A stretch of DNA of 10,499 nt from Nocardioidaceae bacterium (GTDB lineage Bacteria; Actinomycetota; Actinomycetes; Propionibacteriales; Nocardioidaceae), in the NCBI GenBank assembly GCA_020438665.1, contig JAGQUE010000043.1, forward strand, positions 1-10,499, given 5' to 3'. Below the pieces are notes generated by a model, which saw nothing but the letters and a program-made list of their open reading frames with translations, was not told the origin of the DNA and searched no databases. Below, piece after piece: positions 4,545-10,499 of the stretch (positions are counted from its first letter, which is position 1; each line of letters opens with the position of its first letter). The position numbers were made by a program, and so were the translations under genes.

Positions 4545-7328
4545 TCAGGCCCAGTGCCGCCGCAGCACGGTGGTGACGTCGAACGGGTCGGCGCCCTGCT
4601 GGGCCGCGAGCACCCCGGCCCCCTCGGCCGAGCCCGTATAGAGTGCGTCACCGCCCCCCACCCAGTGAACCCACGCGCGGCCATAGGCCTGCGCCCGCTG
4701 GGCGTTGACACCGAGCACGGTCGGCACGGGGTGCCAGGTCTCGCCCGTCATCGTGATCCGGCCGTACGACGCGCGCACCGCCGCCCACCACCCGGTCGGC
4801 ACGGTGACCAAGGTCCAGCGAGGCACGACATAGCGTGGCCGCACGATCGGTGAGAGCGCCTCGTCGAGCGCGAGCGCGAACTGGGCGGAGGCGTCCTCGG
4901 TGACTCCCTGGAGAGTGCAGCGGTACTCCCCGTCGGGCTCGACATCCACCCGGACCGCTTCGGCGCCCACCGGCAGCAGGCCGCTGACCCGCATGGCGTC
5001 GGCGACGGCCCGCGCGATCTGCCCGATGCCCGGCGGCAGCGCCGCCTCGGCCAGCAGGTCGCGACCGTGGGCGACCAACGAGCGACCCCGCGCACCGGCC
5101 GCGACGGCGAGTGACCCCAGGCCGGCGACCGCCGCGGCCCCCGGGACCGGCGTGGTCGCCAGGGCGGTCGACGTCGCGAGCACTCCGGCGCCCAGCCCGG
5201 CCGCGCCGAGGCCGGACAGCAGCCCCACGCCGGCACCGAGGGACGGCCGGCCGCCCTCGCGCAGGACCAGGGCACCGGGCCGGACCACGACCGCGGGCGC
5301 GGCCCCGCCGTCACCGATCGCCCGGGTCGGGCTCGGCAGCAGCCGGAGGGTGCGGGTGACGCGGTCGTCGTACGGCGCCCCGACGCGCCACCGCGCGGCG
5401 ATCGCGGCCCGATCCTCGCTGCGCAGCACCATCCGCGCGTTGACCGCGTCGAGCTCCTCGAGCGGCGGCGGCGCATAGGGCGAGAAGGCCGCGTCGAGGT
5501 GGCCGACGCCGTCGACGACGTCGCCCGCGTCGTCGACGCCATAGAAGCCGTCGTGCTTGCGGACCAGCCGGTCCCAGTCGTTGGCTCCCTTGGGGTGGCC
5601 GGGGGCGACACACACGACCGACCAGGTGAGCGCCACCTTGTCGGGCCAGGCCGGGTCGGTGCGCAGCGCCCGGCCGCGGGTCTGGACGACGGCCGTCGAC
5701 GTGGTGACCGCGGTGAGGTCGACCAGCCCGGACACCGAGCGCGCGTCCCAGCCCTCGCCCAGCAGGCCGCGGGTGCCGACCAGCACCCGGCAGCCGCCGG
5801 ACTCGAAGAACGCCGTCACGTGCGGCACCCACTGGCGGCTGGTCCACGACCCGCCCAGGACGGTGTCGCCCTGCTCGGCCGCCACGAGCGTGAGCCCCGC
5901 GGCCAGGGTGGCGTCGCGGGTGGCCACGAAGTCGCGCAGCCGCTCGACCACGGCCGCGTCGCCGGCCACCGTCCTGCCGGTCACGAGCAGGGGGCCGAGA
6001 ACGGCGGTGTCGGGTGCCTCACGCAAGGCGGAGAGGACGGCACGAGCCGACCCGGTCTGGGCGTCGATGACGCCGTCGAGGTCGGCGGGGAGGGTGGCGC
6101 TCGCCTCCTCGTGGTCGCACAGCATCAGCAGCCGCAGTCGGTCGCCGAGGTTGAGGTGCTCGGTCGCCGCGATCTGGACGGCCGCCACGGTCTTGGCCGC
6201 CGACCTGGCGAGCACCCGGTCGACCGTCGAGCGCCCCCGACGGATGCCGCGCTTGGTCCACTGGAAGCCGACCGACGGCAGCGCTCGCCGTACGGCGGCC
6301 ACCACCTCGTCGTCGGCCGCGTCACCGGTCAGGGCGAGGCCACGCCGCAGCCAGTCGTCGACGAGCAGCACCCAGTCGTCGGCCGTCGGGTCGGTCCGGA
6401 CCTCCTCGGTGACGCGCGCTCCAACGGGGAGCTCGAGGAGGCCGGCGTGGTGGAGGCGCAGCGCGGCGCGCGCCAGCGGCGGGTCGCCCCGGGCGATCTC
6501 CGCCCAGCCGACGTCGGGCGACAGGAACCGCGCGTCGACCCACGACAGGAACGGCGTGGACCCGAAGGCCGGGTCGGTCAGCTGGTGGACCAGGGCGGTG
6601 AACCGCGCCGCCTGGCCGGCCAGCCACTCCTCCTCCGACGCCGTGGGCGTCACCAGCCAGGCGAGCTCGGCGAACGGCGCCAGGTCGCCCTCACGTACGG
6701 CCGCCGGGATCGACGCCTCGAAGACCGTCTCGCCGAACAGGTCGGCGACCAGCGCGGCCTGGTCGGTGGTCAGCGACTCGGGTGGCGTCGCGGTCAGCCC
6801 GAGCACCCGCGCCTGCGGCAGCTGGTCGAGCACCTCGCCGAGCAGCCGCCCCCACACCTCGAGCAGGTGGTGGCACTCGTCGAGGACCAGCAGCAGCGGC
6901 CCCGCGTCCTGCATCGCCCGCACCAGCGCCGCACCGTTGTCATGCAGGCGGGAGAGCAGGTCCTGCTCGATCGCGTCGTCGTCGACCTCGTCGTCGGCGT
7001 CGAAGACCGCCAGCGACTGATAGGTCAGCGCGGTGACCTCATCGGGCAGCAGCCGGTCGTCGGTCACCCGCAGCCCCAGCCGCGCGGCCCCGGTCGCCCA
7101 CTGACCCTGGATCGCGGTGTTGGGGCCGAGGACGACCACCTTCCTGACCCGGGCGTCGGCGAGCAGCCGCCGTGCCGTCTCGAGGCCGACCAGGGTCTTG
7201 CCCGCCCCGGGCGGGAGCTCGACCAGCGCTCGCACTCGGCCGGCTGCCCAGGCCTGGTCGAGCGCGGCGAGGGACAGCTCCTGGTGACGCCGCAGCCGCA
7301 GCGGAGGCGCGGCCTCGGGAGGAGCCAT
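4545..7328 (-). CDS. SF2 DEAD/DEAH-box helicase family protein with a hydrophobic C-terminal segment
   Basis: A 927-residue ATPase of helicase superfamily 2. Motifs in order: HQ near residue 15 (Q-motif-like), Walker A PPGAGKT at 39-45, DECH at 150-153, TATP at 179-182, motif V with VGTRGLLGEGWDA at 517-529, and motif VI QTRGRALR at 549-556. It should translocate on or unwind nucleic acid using ATP; the exact role is unknown. The insert between the two RecA lobes is large (about 200-500). After motif VI comes a conserved block (WSVVCVAPGHPKGANDWDRLVRKHDGFYG). The C-terminal third contains a Gly/Ala-rich hydrophobic stretch (698-745) resembling a membrane or glycine-zipper hairpin, then a domain of unknown fold. 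I chose the ATG at 7328, 7 bases after a -10-like TACCTT; the longer open frame upstream is antisense to the redoxin gene. No restriction or defence partner genes adjoin it. Confidence 0.85.
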   Translation of the reverse strand: MAPPEAAPPLRLRRHQELSLAALDQAWAAGRVRALVELPPGAGKTLVGLETARRLLADARVRKVVVLGPNTAIQGQWATGAARLGLRVTDDRLLPDEVTALTYQSLAVFDADDEVDDDAIEQDLLSRLHDNGAALVRAMQDAGPLLLVLDECHHLLEVWGRLLGEVLDQLPQARVLGLTATPPESLTTDQAALVADLFGETVFEASIPAAVREGDLAPFAELAWLVTPTASEEEWLAGQAARFTALVHQLTDPAFGSTPFLSWVDARFLSPDVGWAEIARGDPPLARAALRLHHAGLLELPVGARVTEEVRTDPTADDWVLLVDDWLRRGLALTGDAADDEVVAAVRRALPSVGFQWTKRGIRRGRSTVDRVLARSAAKTVAAVQIAATEHLNLGDRLRLLMLCDHEEASATLPADLDGVIDAQTGSARAVLSALREAPDTAVLGPLLVTGRTVAGDAAVVERLRDFVATRDATLAAGLTLVAAEQGDTVLGGSWTSRQWVPHVTAFFESGGCRVLVGTRGLLGEGWDARSVSGLVDLTAVTTSTAVVQTRGRALRTDPAWPDKVALTWSVVCVAPGHPKGANDWDRLVRKHDGFYGVDDAGDVVDGVGHLDAAFSPYAPPPLEELDAVNARMVLRSEDRAAIAARWRVGAPYDDRVTRTLRLLPSPTRAIGDGGAAPAVVVRPGALVLREGGRPSLGAGVGLLSGLGAAGLGAGVLATSTALATTPVPGAAAVAGLGSLAVAAGARGRSLVAHGRDLLAEAALPPGIGQIARAVADAMRVSGLLPVGAEAVRVDVEPDGEYRCTLQGVTEDASAQFALALDEALSPIVRPRYVVPRWTLVTVPTGWWAAVRASYGRITMTGETWHPVPTVLGVNAQRAQAYGRAWVHWVGGGDALYTGSAEGAGVLAAQQGADPFDVTTVLRRHWA

Positions 7329-7335
7329 GGACCGC

Positions 7336-7341
7336 AAGGTA
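7336..7341 (-). promoter_or_regulatory. -10-like hexamer TACCTT of the helicase gene, leaderless-type
   Basis: On the minus strand TACCTT ends 7 bases before the ATG at 7328, with no ribosome site. This spacing decides the start against the longer open frame that continues through the opposite gene. Confidence 0.5.
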
Positions 7342-7370
7342 CCAACGGCGGGCGGCCGCCCGGGCCGCCG

Positions 7371-7376
7371 TACGCT
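7371..7376 (+). promoter_or_regulatory. -10-like hexamer TACGCT of the redoxin gene, leaderless-type
   Basis: TACGCT ends 6 bases before the ATG at 7383. Together with the helicase hexamer on the other strand it fits two divergent promoters into a 54-base gap. Confidence 0.5.
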
Positions 7377-7382
7377 CGGACC

Positions 7383-7925
7383 ATGGCCGTCGAGTCCTCC
7401 ATGGTTCCGCTGGGCACCCCGATACCCGCGTTCGCCCTCCCCGACCTGACGGGCGCGACCCTGTCCAGCGACGCGCTGGCCGGTGCCCCCGCGCTCGTGG
7501 CGTTCGTGTGCAACCACTGCCCCTACGTCAAGCACGTGGAGACCCGCTTCGGCGAGGTCGTCGCCGCGCACCCGGATCTGCGGGTCATCGCCGTCTGCAG
7601 CAACGACGCGGTCGGCTATCCCGACGACGCCCCCCCACGCCTGGCCGAGCAGGCCGAGCGCGCCGGCTGGTCGTTCCCCTACCTCGTCGACGAGAGCCAG
7701 GAGACCGGCCGGGCCTTCAAGGCCGCCTGCACGCCCGACTTCTTCCTCTACGACGCCGCCGGCGCGCTCGCCTATCGCGGCGCGATGGACGGCTCCACCC
7801 CCGGCAACGGCCTCCCCGTGACCGGCGAGCTCCTCGACGACGCCATCACGCGGGTCCTCGCGGGCGAGCCCGTGCCCGAGCCCCACCGGCCGAGCATGGG
7901 CTGCTCGATCAAGTGGCGCGACTGA
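7383..7925 (+). CDS. Thioredoxin-like family protein (redoxin/AhpC-TSA fold)
   Basis: A 180-residue thiol-disulfide protein of the thioredoxin fold. The active site C-N-H-C at residues 43-46, in FVCNHCPYVKHVE, is typical of a widespread bacterial TlpA/peroxiredoxin-like group. The cis-proline loop is ACTPDFF (Pro118). It ends with the family's GCSIKW tail, carrying a further Cys at 174. There is no signal peptide, so it should act in the cytoplasm as a reductase or peroxidase; the partner is unknown. The ATG at 7383 sits 6 bases after TACGCT; a second ATG six codons later is possible. It is divergent from the helicase and followed after 15 bases by the cation-efflux gene, so read-through into that gene is likely even though the latter has its own -10-like site. 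Confidence 0.88.
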   Translation: MAVESSMVPLGTPIPAFALPDLTGATLSSDALAGAPALVAFVCNHCPYVKHVETRFGEVVAAHPDLRVIAVCSNDAVGYPDDAPPRLAEQAERAGWSFPYLVDESQETGRAFKAACTPDFFLYDAAGALAYRGAMDGSTPGNGLPVTGELLDDAITRVLAGEPVPEPHRPSMGCSIKWRD

Positions 7926-7926
7926 C

Positions 7927-7932
7927 TAGCAT
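7927..7932 (+). promoter_or_regulatory. Possible -10 hexamer TAGCAT of the cation-efflux gene
   Basis: TAGCAT lies in the 15-base gap after the redoxin stop and ends 8 bases before the ATG at 7941. It follows the leaderless pattern but with a slightly longer gap. Co-transcription with the redoxin gene is equally plausible. Confidence 0.35.
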
Positions 7933-7940
7933 CGGTAGGC

Positions 7941-8897
7941 ATGGCGCACGGCCACCCGCACCCGAACGACGGTCACCCGCCCGGGTCGCGGGAGGGCGGG
8001 CCGACTGACGGCCGATGGCTGTTGGCCGCGCTGACGCTGATCCTGGCGTTCATGGCCGGCGAGGTCATCGTCGGGATCATCGCGTCGTCGCTGGCGCTGA
8101 TCACCGACGCGGGCCACATGCTGACCGACGCGGCGGCGATCGCACTGGCCATCGTGGCTGCGCGGCTGGCGCGGCGCCCGGCGCGCGGCAGCTATACCTT
8201 CGGGCTGCGCCGCGTCGAGATCCTCGCCGCCCAGGCCAACGGGCTCACGCTCTGGCTGCTGGCGGTCTGGTTCACCGTCGAGGGCGTACGCCGTCTCGCC
8301 GACCCACCCGACGTCGAGGGCGGCTGGGTGGTCGCCACGGCCGGCGCCGGGATCGTGGTCAACCTCGTCGCCACCTGGCTGATCGCCCGCGCCGATCGGA
8401 GCTCCCTCAACGTCGAGGGGGCGTTCCAGCACATCCTCAACGACCTGTTCGCCTTCATCGCGACGGGGGCCGCCGGACTCGTCATCCTGTTCACGGGCTG
8501 GACCCGCGCCGACGCCGTCGCGGCGCTCGTCGTGGCGGCGCTGATGCTCAAGGGCGGCTGGGGCCTACTGCGCGAGTCCTGGCGGATCTTCCTCGAGGCG
8601 GCGCCGCGCGGCGTCGACGTCGCGGCGATCGACCAGGACCTCCACCACGTCGACGGGGTGGTGGAGATCCACGACCTGCACGTGTGGGAGGTGACGTCGG
8701 GCTTCCCGGCCCTGTCCGCGCACATCCTGGTCGACACGCACCACGACTGCCACGATCGGCGGCAGCGGATCACCGCGCTGCTGGAGGAGCGCCACGGCAT
8801 CACGCACACGACGCTGCAGGTCGAGCACCCCGCGACGCCGCCACTCTTCAGCCCGGAGGACGTCCGGGCGGGGCCGGATCCCGAGACACGGCCGTGA
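7941..8897 (+). CDS. Cation diffusion facilitator (CzcD/ZitB-type zinc or cation efflux protein)
   Basis: A 318-residue CDF transporter in the cytoplasmic membrane that exports Zn2+ or related divalent metals in exchange for protons. A His-rich N-terminus (MAHGHPHPNDGHPPG) precedes six predicted membrane segments between about 27 and 210. The intramembrane metal site is formed by two HxxxD pairs: HMLTD (His59, Asp63) in segment 2 and HILND (His164, Asp168) in segment 5, the arrangement of zinc-type CDFs. The cytoplasmic C-terminal domain (about 222-297) has the family's HDLHVWEVTSGFPALSAHILV. Length and order of domains are normal and it appears intact. Exact metal preference cannot be read from sequence. 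It lies 15 bases downstream of the redoxin gene, and no metal-sensor regulator is adjacent in the window. Confidence 0.92.
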   Translation: MAHGHPHPNDGHPPGSREGGPTDGRWLLAALTLILAFMAGEVIVGIIASSLALITDAGHMLTDAAAIALAIVAARLARRPARGSYTFGLRRVEILAAQANGLTLWLLAVWFTVEGVRRLADPPDVEGGWVVATAGAGIVVNLVATWLIARADRSSLNVEGAFQHILNDLFAFIATGAAGLVILFTGWTRADAVAALVVAALMLKGGWGLLRESWRIFLEAAPRGVDVAAIDQDLHHVDGVVEIHDLHVWEVTSGFPALSAHILVDTHHDCHDRRQRITALLEERHGITHTTLQVEHPATPPLFSPEDVRAGPDPETRP

Positions 8898-9010
8898 CAT
8901 GCCCGCCCACATCCGGCACCGAGGTGGATCTAGCGTTCGGCCGGGGGTCCGTTCCGGCGTCGGCATCGGCCAGCTCGATGTGTCGGTGACGTTCATCCGC
9001 CGAGCTGACG

Positions 9011-9112
9011 TGGTGACGGTTCACCAAGGTAAGTGGGCGAACCCTCACTTACCTCGATCAATTCCGCACGGTAAGTGAGGGTTCGCCTACCTACCTTGAT
9101 GAAGCGTCAACA
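9011..9112. repeat. Long imperfect inverted repeat (43-base arms) built from GGTAAGTG units
   Basis: Arms 9011-9053 and 9070-9112 are inverted copies agreeing at 38 of 43 positions, around a 16-base centre. The inner 18 bases, GGCGAACCCTCACTTACC at 9036-9053, are perfectly matched at 9070-9087. Each arm also contains its own smaller inverted repeat: GGTAAGTG at 9028-9035 against CACTTACC at 9046-9053 (perfect), and GGTAAGTG at 9070-9077 against TACCTACC at 9088-9095 (6 of 8). The smaller loops, GGCGAACCCT and AGGGTTCGCC, are exactly complementary. It may be a mobile or interspersed palindromic element, a regulator-binding array, or an RNA hairpin at the end of the efflux message. There is no T-tract and I see no clear target-site duplication. 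Confidence 0.8.
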
Positions 9113-9125
9113 GCCCTCCGCCGGT

Positions 9126-9131
9126 TAGGCT
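9126..9131 (+). promoter_or_regulatory. -10-like hexamer TAGGCT upstream of the Pr6Pr gene
   Basis: TAGGCT fits TANNNT and would give a leader of about 55 bases ending in a strong ribosome site before the ATG at 9193. It lies 13 bases downstream of the long inverted repeat, so a protein bound there could act on it. The -35 region (around 9106-9111, GTCAAC) is weak and poorly spaced. Confidence 0.35.
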
Positions 9132-9180
9132 GCACTACCAAGCCGAGGCTCGCCTCACCTCGGATGCTGGAGTGGGGACA

Positions 9181-9186
9181 GGAGGT
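9181..9186 (+). promoter_or_regulatory. Shine-Dalgarno site GGAGGT of the Pr6Pr gene
   Basis: AGGAGGT ends 6 bases before the ATG at 9193. It decides that start over the in-frame GTG at 9172, which lies upstream of the site and would add only seven unlikely residues. Confidence 0.75.
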
Positions 9187-9192
9187 ACGGCG

Positions 9193-9909
9193 ATGCGAGT
9201 GACGTTCATCGCGGGACGGGTGCTGATCGCGATCGCCATCGTCGCAGCGGTCGTCGCCCAGCTCGACACGACGATCAACGCCGCCAACGCCGGGAGCGAC
9301 CTGTCACAGACCGGTCCGGTGATGGCCAACTTCTTCAGCTATTTCACGATCGACTCCAACACCCTGACCGTCGGGGTGATGCTGGTGGCGGCCCTGGCGA
9401 TGGTGAGCGGGGTCCCGGCCGAGCCCGGCGGGCTGACCCTGGCCCGCGCCGCGGCGACGACCTACATGGTGATCACCGGCGTCGTCTACAACCTGCTGCT
9501 CCGGGGGCTGCCGCAAGAGCACGTGGTCGACTGGTCCAACGAGATCCTCCACGTCGTGGGACCGGTCTATGTGGTGATCGACTGGTTCTTGGCCCCTGGC
9601 CGGGCCCGGCTCGCGCCCCGCGACGTGGTGGCGGTGCTCGGCTTCCCCCTGCTCTGGGTGACCTACACCCTGATCCGCGGCCCGTTCGCCGCCGACCCGT
9701 TCGAGGGCACCAGCTATTGGTATCCCTACCCGTTCCTCAACCCCGTCACCTCGACCGGCGGCTATTGGTCGGTGGCGGCCTACATCGTGGCGATCACCGC
9801 GCTCTTCGTCGCCGTCGGCCTCGCGCTGATCTGGACGTCGCGCCGGTGGGCGCCGGCCGCGGCCACAGCGGTAGCGCCCGACTGGACGGACGTCGCCGAC
9901 CCGGGCTGA
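9193..9909 (+). CDS. Pr6Pr family membrane protein (related to the FAR-17a/AIG1 fold)
   Basis: A 238-residue integral membrane protein with about six hydrophobic segments. Family hallmarks are FFSYFTIDSNTL at residues 47-58, NEILHVVGPVYVVIDW at 116-131, and LWVTYTLIRGP followed by YWYPYPFLNP at about 154-184. Pr6Pr proteins are related to eukaryotic androgen-induced proteins (AIG1/ADTRP), which hydrolyse hydroxy fatty acid esters using an intramembrane Thr and His. Thr52 and His120 are plausible counterparts here, but activity in the bacterial family is not established to my knowledge. The start at 9193 is fixed by a strong ribosome site. It is probably transcribed alone from a promoter after the long inverted repeat and ends against a hairpin shared with the convergent peroxiredoxin gene. 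Confidence 0.85.
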   Translation: MRVTFIAGRVLIAIAIVAAVVAQLDTTINAANAGSDLSQTGPVMANFFSYFTIDSNTLTVGVMLVAALAMVSGVPAEPGGLTLARAAATTYMVITGVVYNLLLRGLPQEHVVDWSNEILHVVGPVYVVIDWFLAPGRARLAPRDVVAVLGFPLLWVTYTLIRGPFAADPFEGTSYWYPYPFLNPVTSTGGYWSVAAYIVAITALFVAVGLALIWTSRRWAPAAATAVAPDWTDVADPG

Positions 9910-9913
9910 GAAG

Positions 9914-9954
9914 GAGCAGCCGCCGACGTCGCAGCATGACGCCGGCGGCTGCTC
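9914..9954. terminator. Strong hairpin between convergent genes, probable two-way terminator
   Basis: GAGCAGCCGCCG (9914-9925) is perfectly complementary to CGGCGGCTGCTC (9943-9954). After one A-C mismatch the stem continues with CGTC (9927-9930) against GACG (9938-9941), leaving a 7-base loop. It begins 5 bases after the Pr6Pr stop and ends 14 bases before the peroxiredoxin stop on the other strand. No T-tract follows on either side, which is common for actinobacterial terminators. Confidence 0.8.
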
Positions 9955-9968
9955 GGGACTGGATCGGG

Positions 9969-10499
9969 TCAGGCCTTGCGGATCGCGGCCTCGACGTCGC
10001 CCTCGGAGATCTCCTTGGTGCAGAAGAACCAGTCGACGCACTCCACGCCGTCCTCCTTGCCGTCCATCCGGTCCTTGGCGGTGCCGCAGGAGCCGGCGGT
10101 CGGGACGATGACACGGTCACCGGGGCGCCAGTCGGCCGGGGTCGCGATCGAGAACGCATCGGCGGTCTGCAGCGCCTTGACCACGCGGAGGATCTCGTCG
10201 AAGTTGCGGCCCAGGCTCAGCGGGTAGTAGATGATCGTGCGGATCATGCCCTGCGGGTCGATCACGAACACCGCACGGACGGCCTTGGTGGAGTCCTCAC
10301 CCGGCATGATCATGCCGTACTTCTGGGCCACCTCCATCGTGATGTCCTCGATGAGGGGGAAGGTGACCTCGACGTTCTTCATGTCCTTGAACTCGATGCG
10401 GTCCTGGATGGTGCGCAGCCAGGCGATGTGGCTGTAGAGGCCGTCCACGGACAGGCCCACCAGCTTGGTGTTGTAGCGGGCGAACTCCTCCTCCAGCGT
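9969..10499 (-). CDS. Peroxiredoxin of the Prx6/archaeal type, N-terminus cut by the right edge
   Basis: The last 176 residues are visible, from TLEEEFARYNTKLVGLSVDG to the stop. This is the AhpC/TSA fold: LVGLSVDGLYSHIAWL, TFPLIEDITMEVAQKYGM, the active-site Arg and strand RAVFVIDPQGMIR, YPLSLGRNFDEILRVVKALQ, then the long C-terminal arm typical of Prx6-like enzymes. About 40 residues, including the peroxidatic Cys of the expected PVCTTE motif, lie outside the window. The end carries CVDWFFC, a C-x5-C pair like the resolving cysteines of archaeal peroxiredoxins (e.g. Aeropyrum pernix Tpx), plus one more Cys in SCGTAKD. It should reduce hydrogen peroxide and organic peroxides in the cytoplasm. 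Tyrosine codons here are all TAC, unlike most neighbours, which may reflect high expression. Confidence 0.9.
   Translation of the reverse strand, partial: TLEEEFARYNTKLVGLSVDGLYSHIAWLRTIQDRIEFKDMKNVEVTFPLIEDITMEVAQKYGMIMPGEDSTKAVRAVFVIDPQGMIRTIIYYPLSLGRNFDEILRVVKALQTADAFSIATPADWRPGDRVIVPTAGSCGTAKDRMDGKEDGVECVDWFFCTKEISEGDVEAAIRKA

Larger units (their letters stand above)
8898..9192. other. 295-base intergenic region between the cation-efflux and Pr6Pr genes
   Basis: No convincing gene lies here. An open frame of 59 codons from 8900 to 9079 runs into the inverted repeat and resembles nothing I know. The gap holds a long inverted repeat (9011-9112), a -10-like TAGGCT (9126-9131) and the ribosome site of the next gene. 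The repeat is visibly less GC-rich than the surrounding genes. No poly-T terminator follows the efflux gene. Confidence 0.6.

Noticed and set aside
3429..4853. 474-codon open frame on the plus strand
   Set aside because: It runs antisense through the WYL gene, out of frame through the 138-residue gene and antisense into the helicase. All three have recognisable or better supported products.
7329..7886. N-terminal extension of the helicase to a start near 7886
   Set aside because: The extra 186 codons are antisense to the redoxin gene and resemble no protein. The ATG at 7328 begins a normal helicase N-terminus 7 bases after a -10-like hexamer.
5499..7925. 808-codon open frame on the plus strand opposite the helicase
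   Set aside because: It is the shadow of the helicase gene. Its translation is low-complexity and Arg/Gly/Pro-rich, shows no domain, and its last part is simply the redoxin gene, which has its own well-supported start at 7383.
4545..7925. Defence island or restriction-linked helicase module
   Set aside because: No nuclease, methyltransferase, toxin, integrase or phage gene adjoins the helicase. Its neighbours are ordinary redox, transport and hypothetical genes.
8900..9079. 59-codon open frame after the cation-efflux gene
   Set aside because: It ends inside the inverted repeat, has no ribosome site or recognisable domain, and its open length is expected at this GC content.
9120..9140. Possible iron-regulator (IdeR/DtxR) box at TTAGGCTGCACTACC and in the inverted repeat
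   Set aside because: TTAGGCT and a following CTA match part of the known consensus TTAGGTTAGGCTAACCTAA as I remember it, but the dyad is broken in the middle. The TAGGCT is better explained as a -10 hexamer. The repeat arms match the consensus only at scattered positions.
8987..9212. 12-base direct repeat GTGACGTTCATC at about 8987 and 9201
   Set aside because: A few 12-base repeats are expected by chance in 10 kb, especially at this GC content, and the flanks do not match.

Overview
The window reads as chromosomal DNA from a high-GC Gram-positive actinobacterium. A Nocardioides-like or other Propionibacteriales host is my best guess, from the strong G/C-ending codon bias, the protein families (DUF6597-type AraC, DUF3054, DUF4112, Pr6Pr, WYL) and the many genes that seem to start without a leader. 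Eleven genes are complete and two are cut by the window edges, although one of the complete ones (53 codons) is a weak prediction. There is no rRNA or tRNA gene, CRISPR array, insertion sequence or prophage that I can support.

Layout. At the left edge the start of a VOC/glyoxalase-like gene (minus) diverges from an AraC-family regulator (plus). The regulator converges on a patatin-like phospholipase (minus). The phospholipase diverges from a small DUF3054 membrane protein (plus), whose stop codon directly abuts that of a DUF4112 membrane protein (minus). Upstream of DUF4112 on the minus strand lie a 53-residue hypothetical protein and a short WYL-type regulator. The regulator diverges from a 138-residue conserved protein (plus) across an 85-base gap holding an inverted repeat, a probable operator. 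A 927-residue SF2 helicase-like protein (minus) fills the centre and diverges from a thioredoxin-like redoxin (plus), followed by a CDF zinc/cation efflux protein (plus). A 295-base gap with a striking long inverted repeat precedes a Pr6Pr family membrane protein (plus). That gene converges, across a strong hairpin, on an archaeal-type peroxiredoxin (minus) cut by the right edge.

How the genes fit together. This looks like ordinary housekeeping and accessory territory made of short, mostly single-gene units rather than one pathway. Two pairs look like local regulatory units: AraC with VOC, and WYL with the 138-residue protein. The redoxin, peroxiredoxin and cation exporter share a loose stress theme without evidence of co-regulation.

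Most worth a second look: the 9011-9112 inverted repeat, which could fold in two mutually exclusive ways; the glycine/alanine-rich hydrophobic hairpin inside the helicase C-terminal region; the recurrent -10-like hexamer 6 to 8 bases before start codons; and the unexpectedly high use of the tyrosine codon TAT in an otherwise strongly G/C-ending genome. I did not find a clear new multi-gene system.
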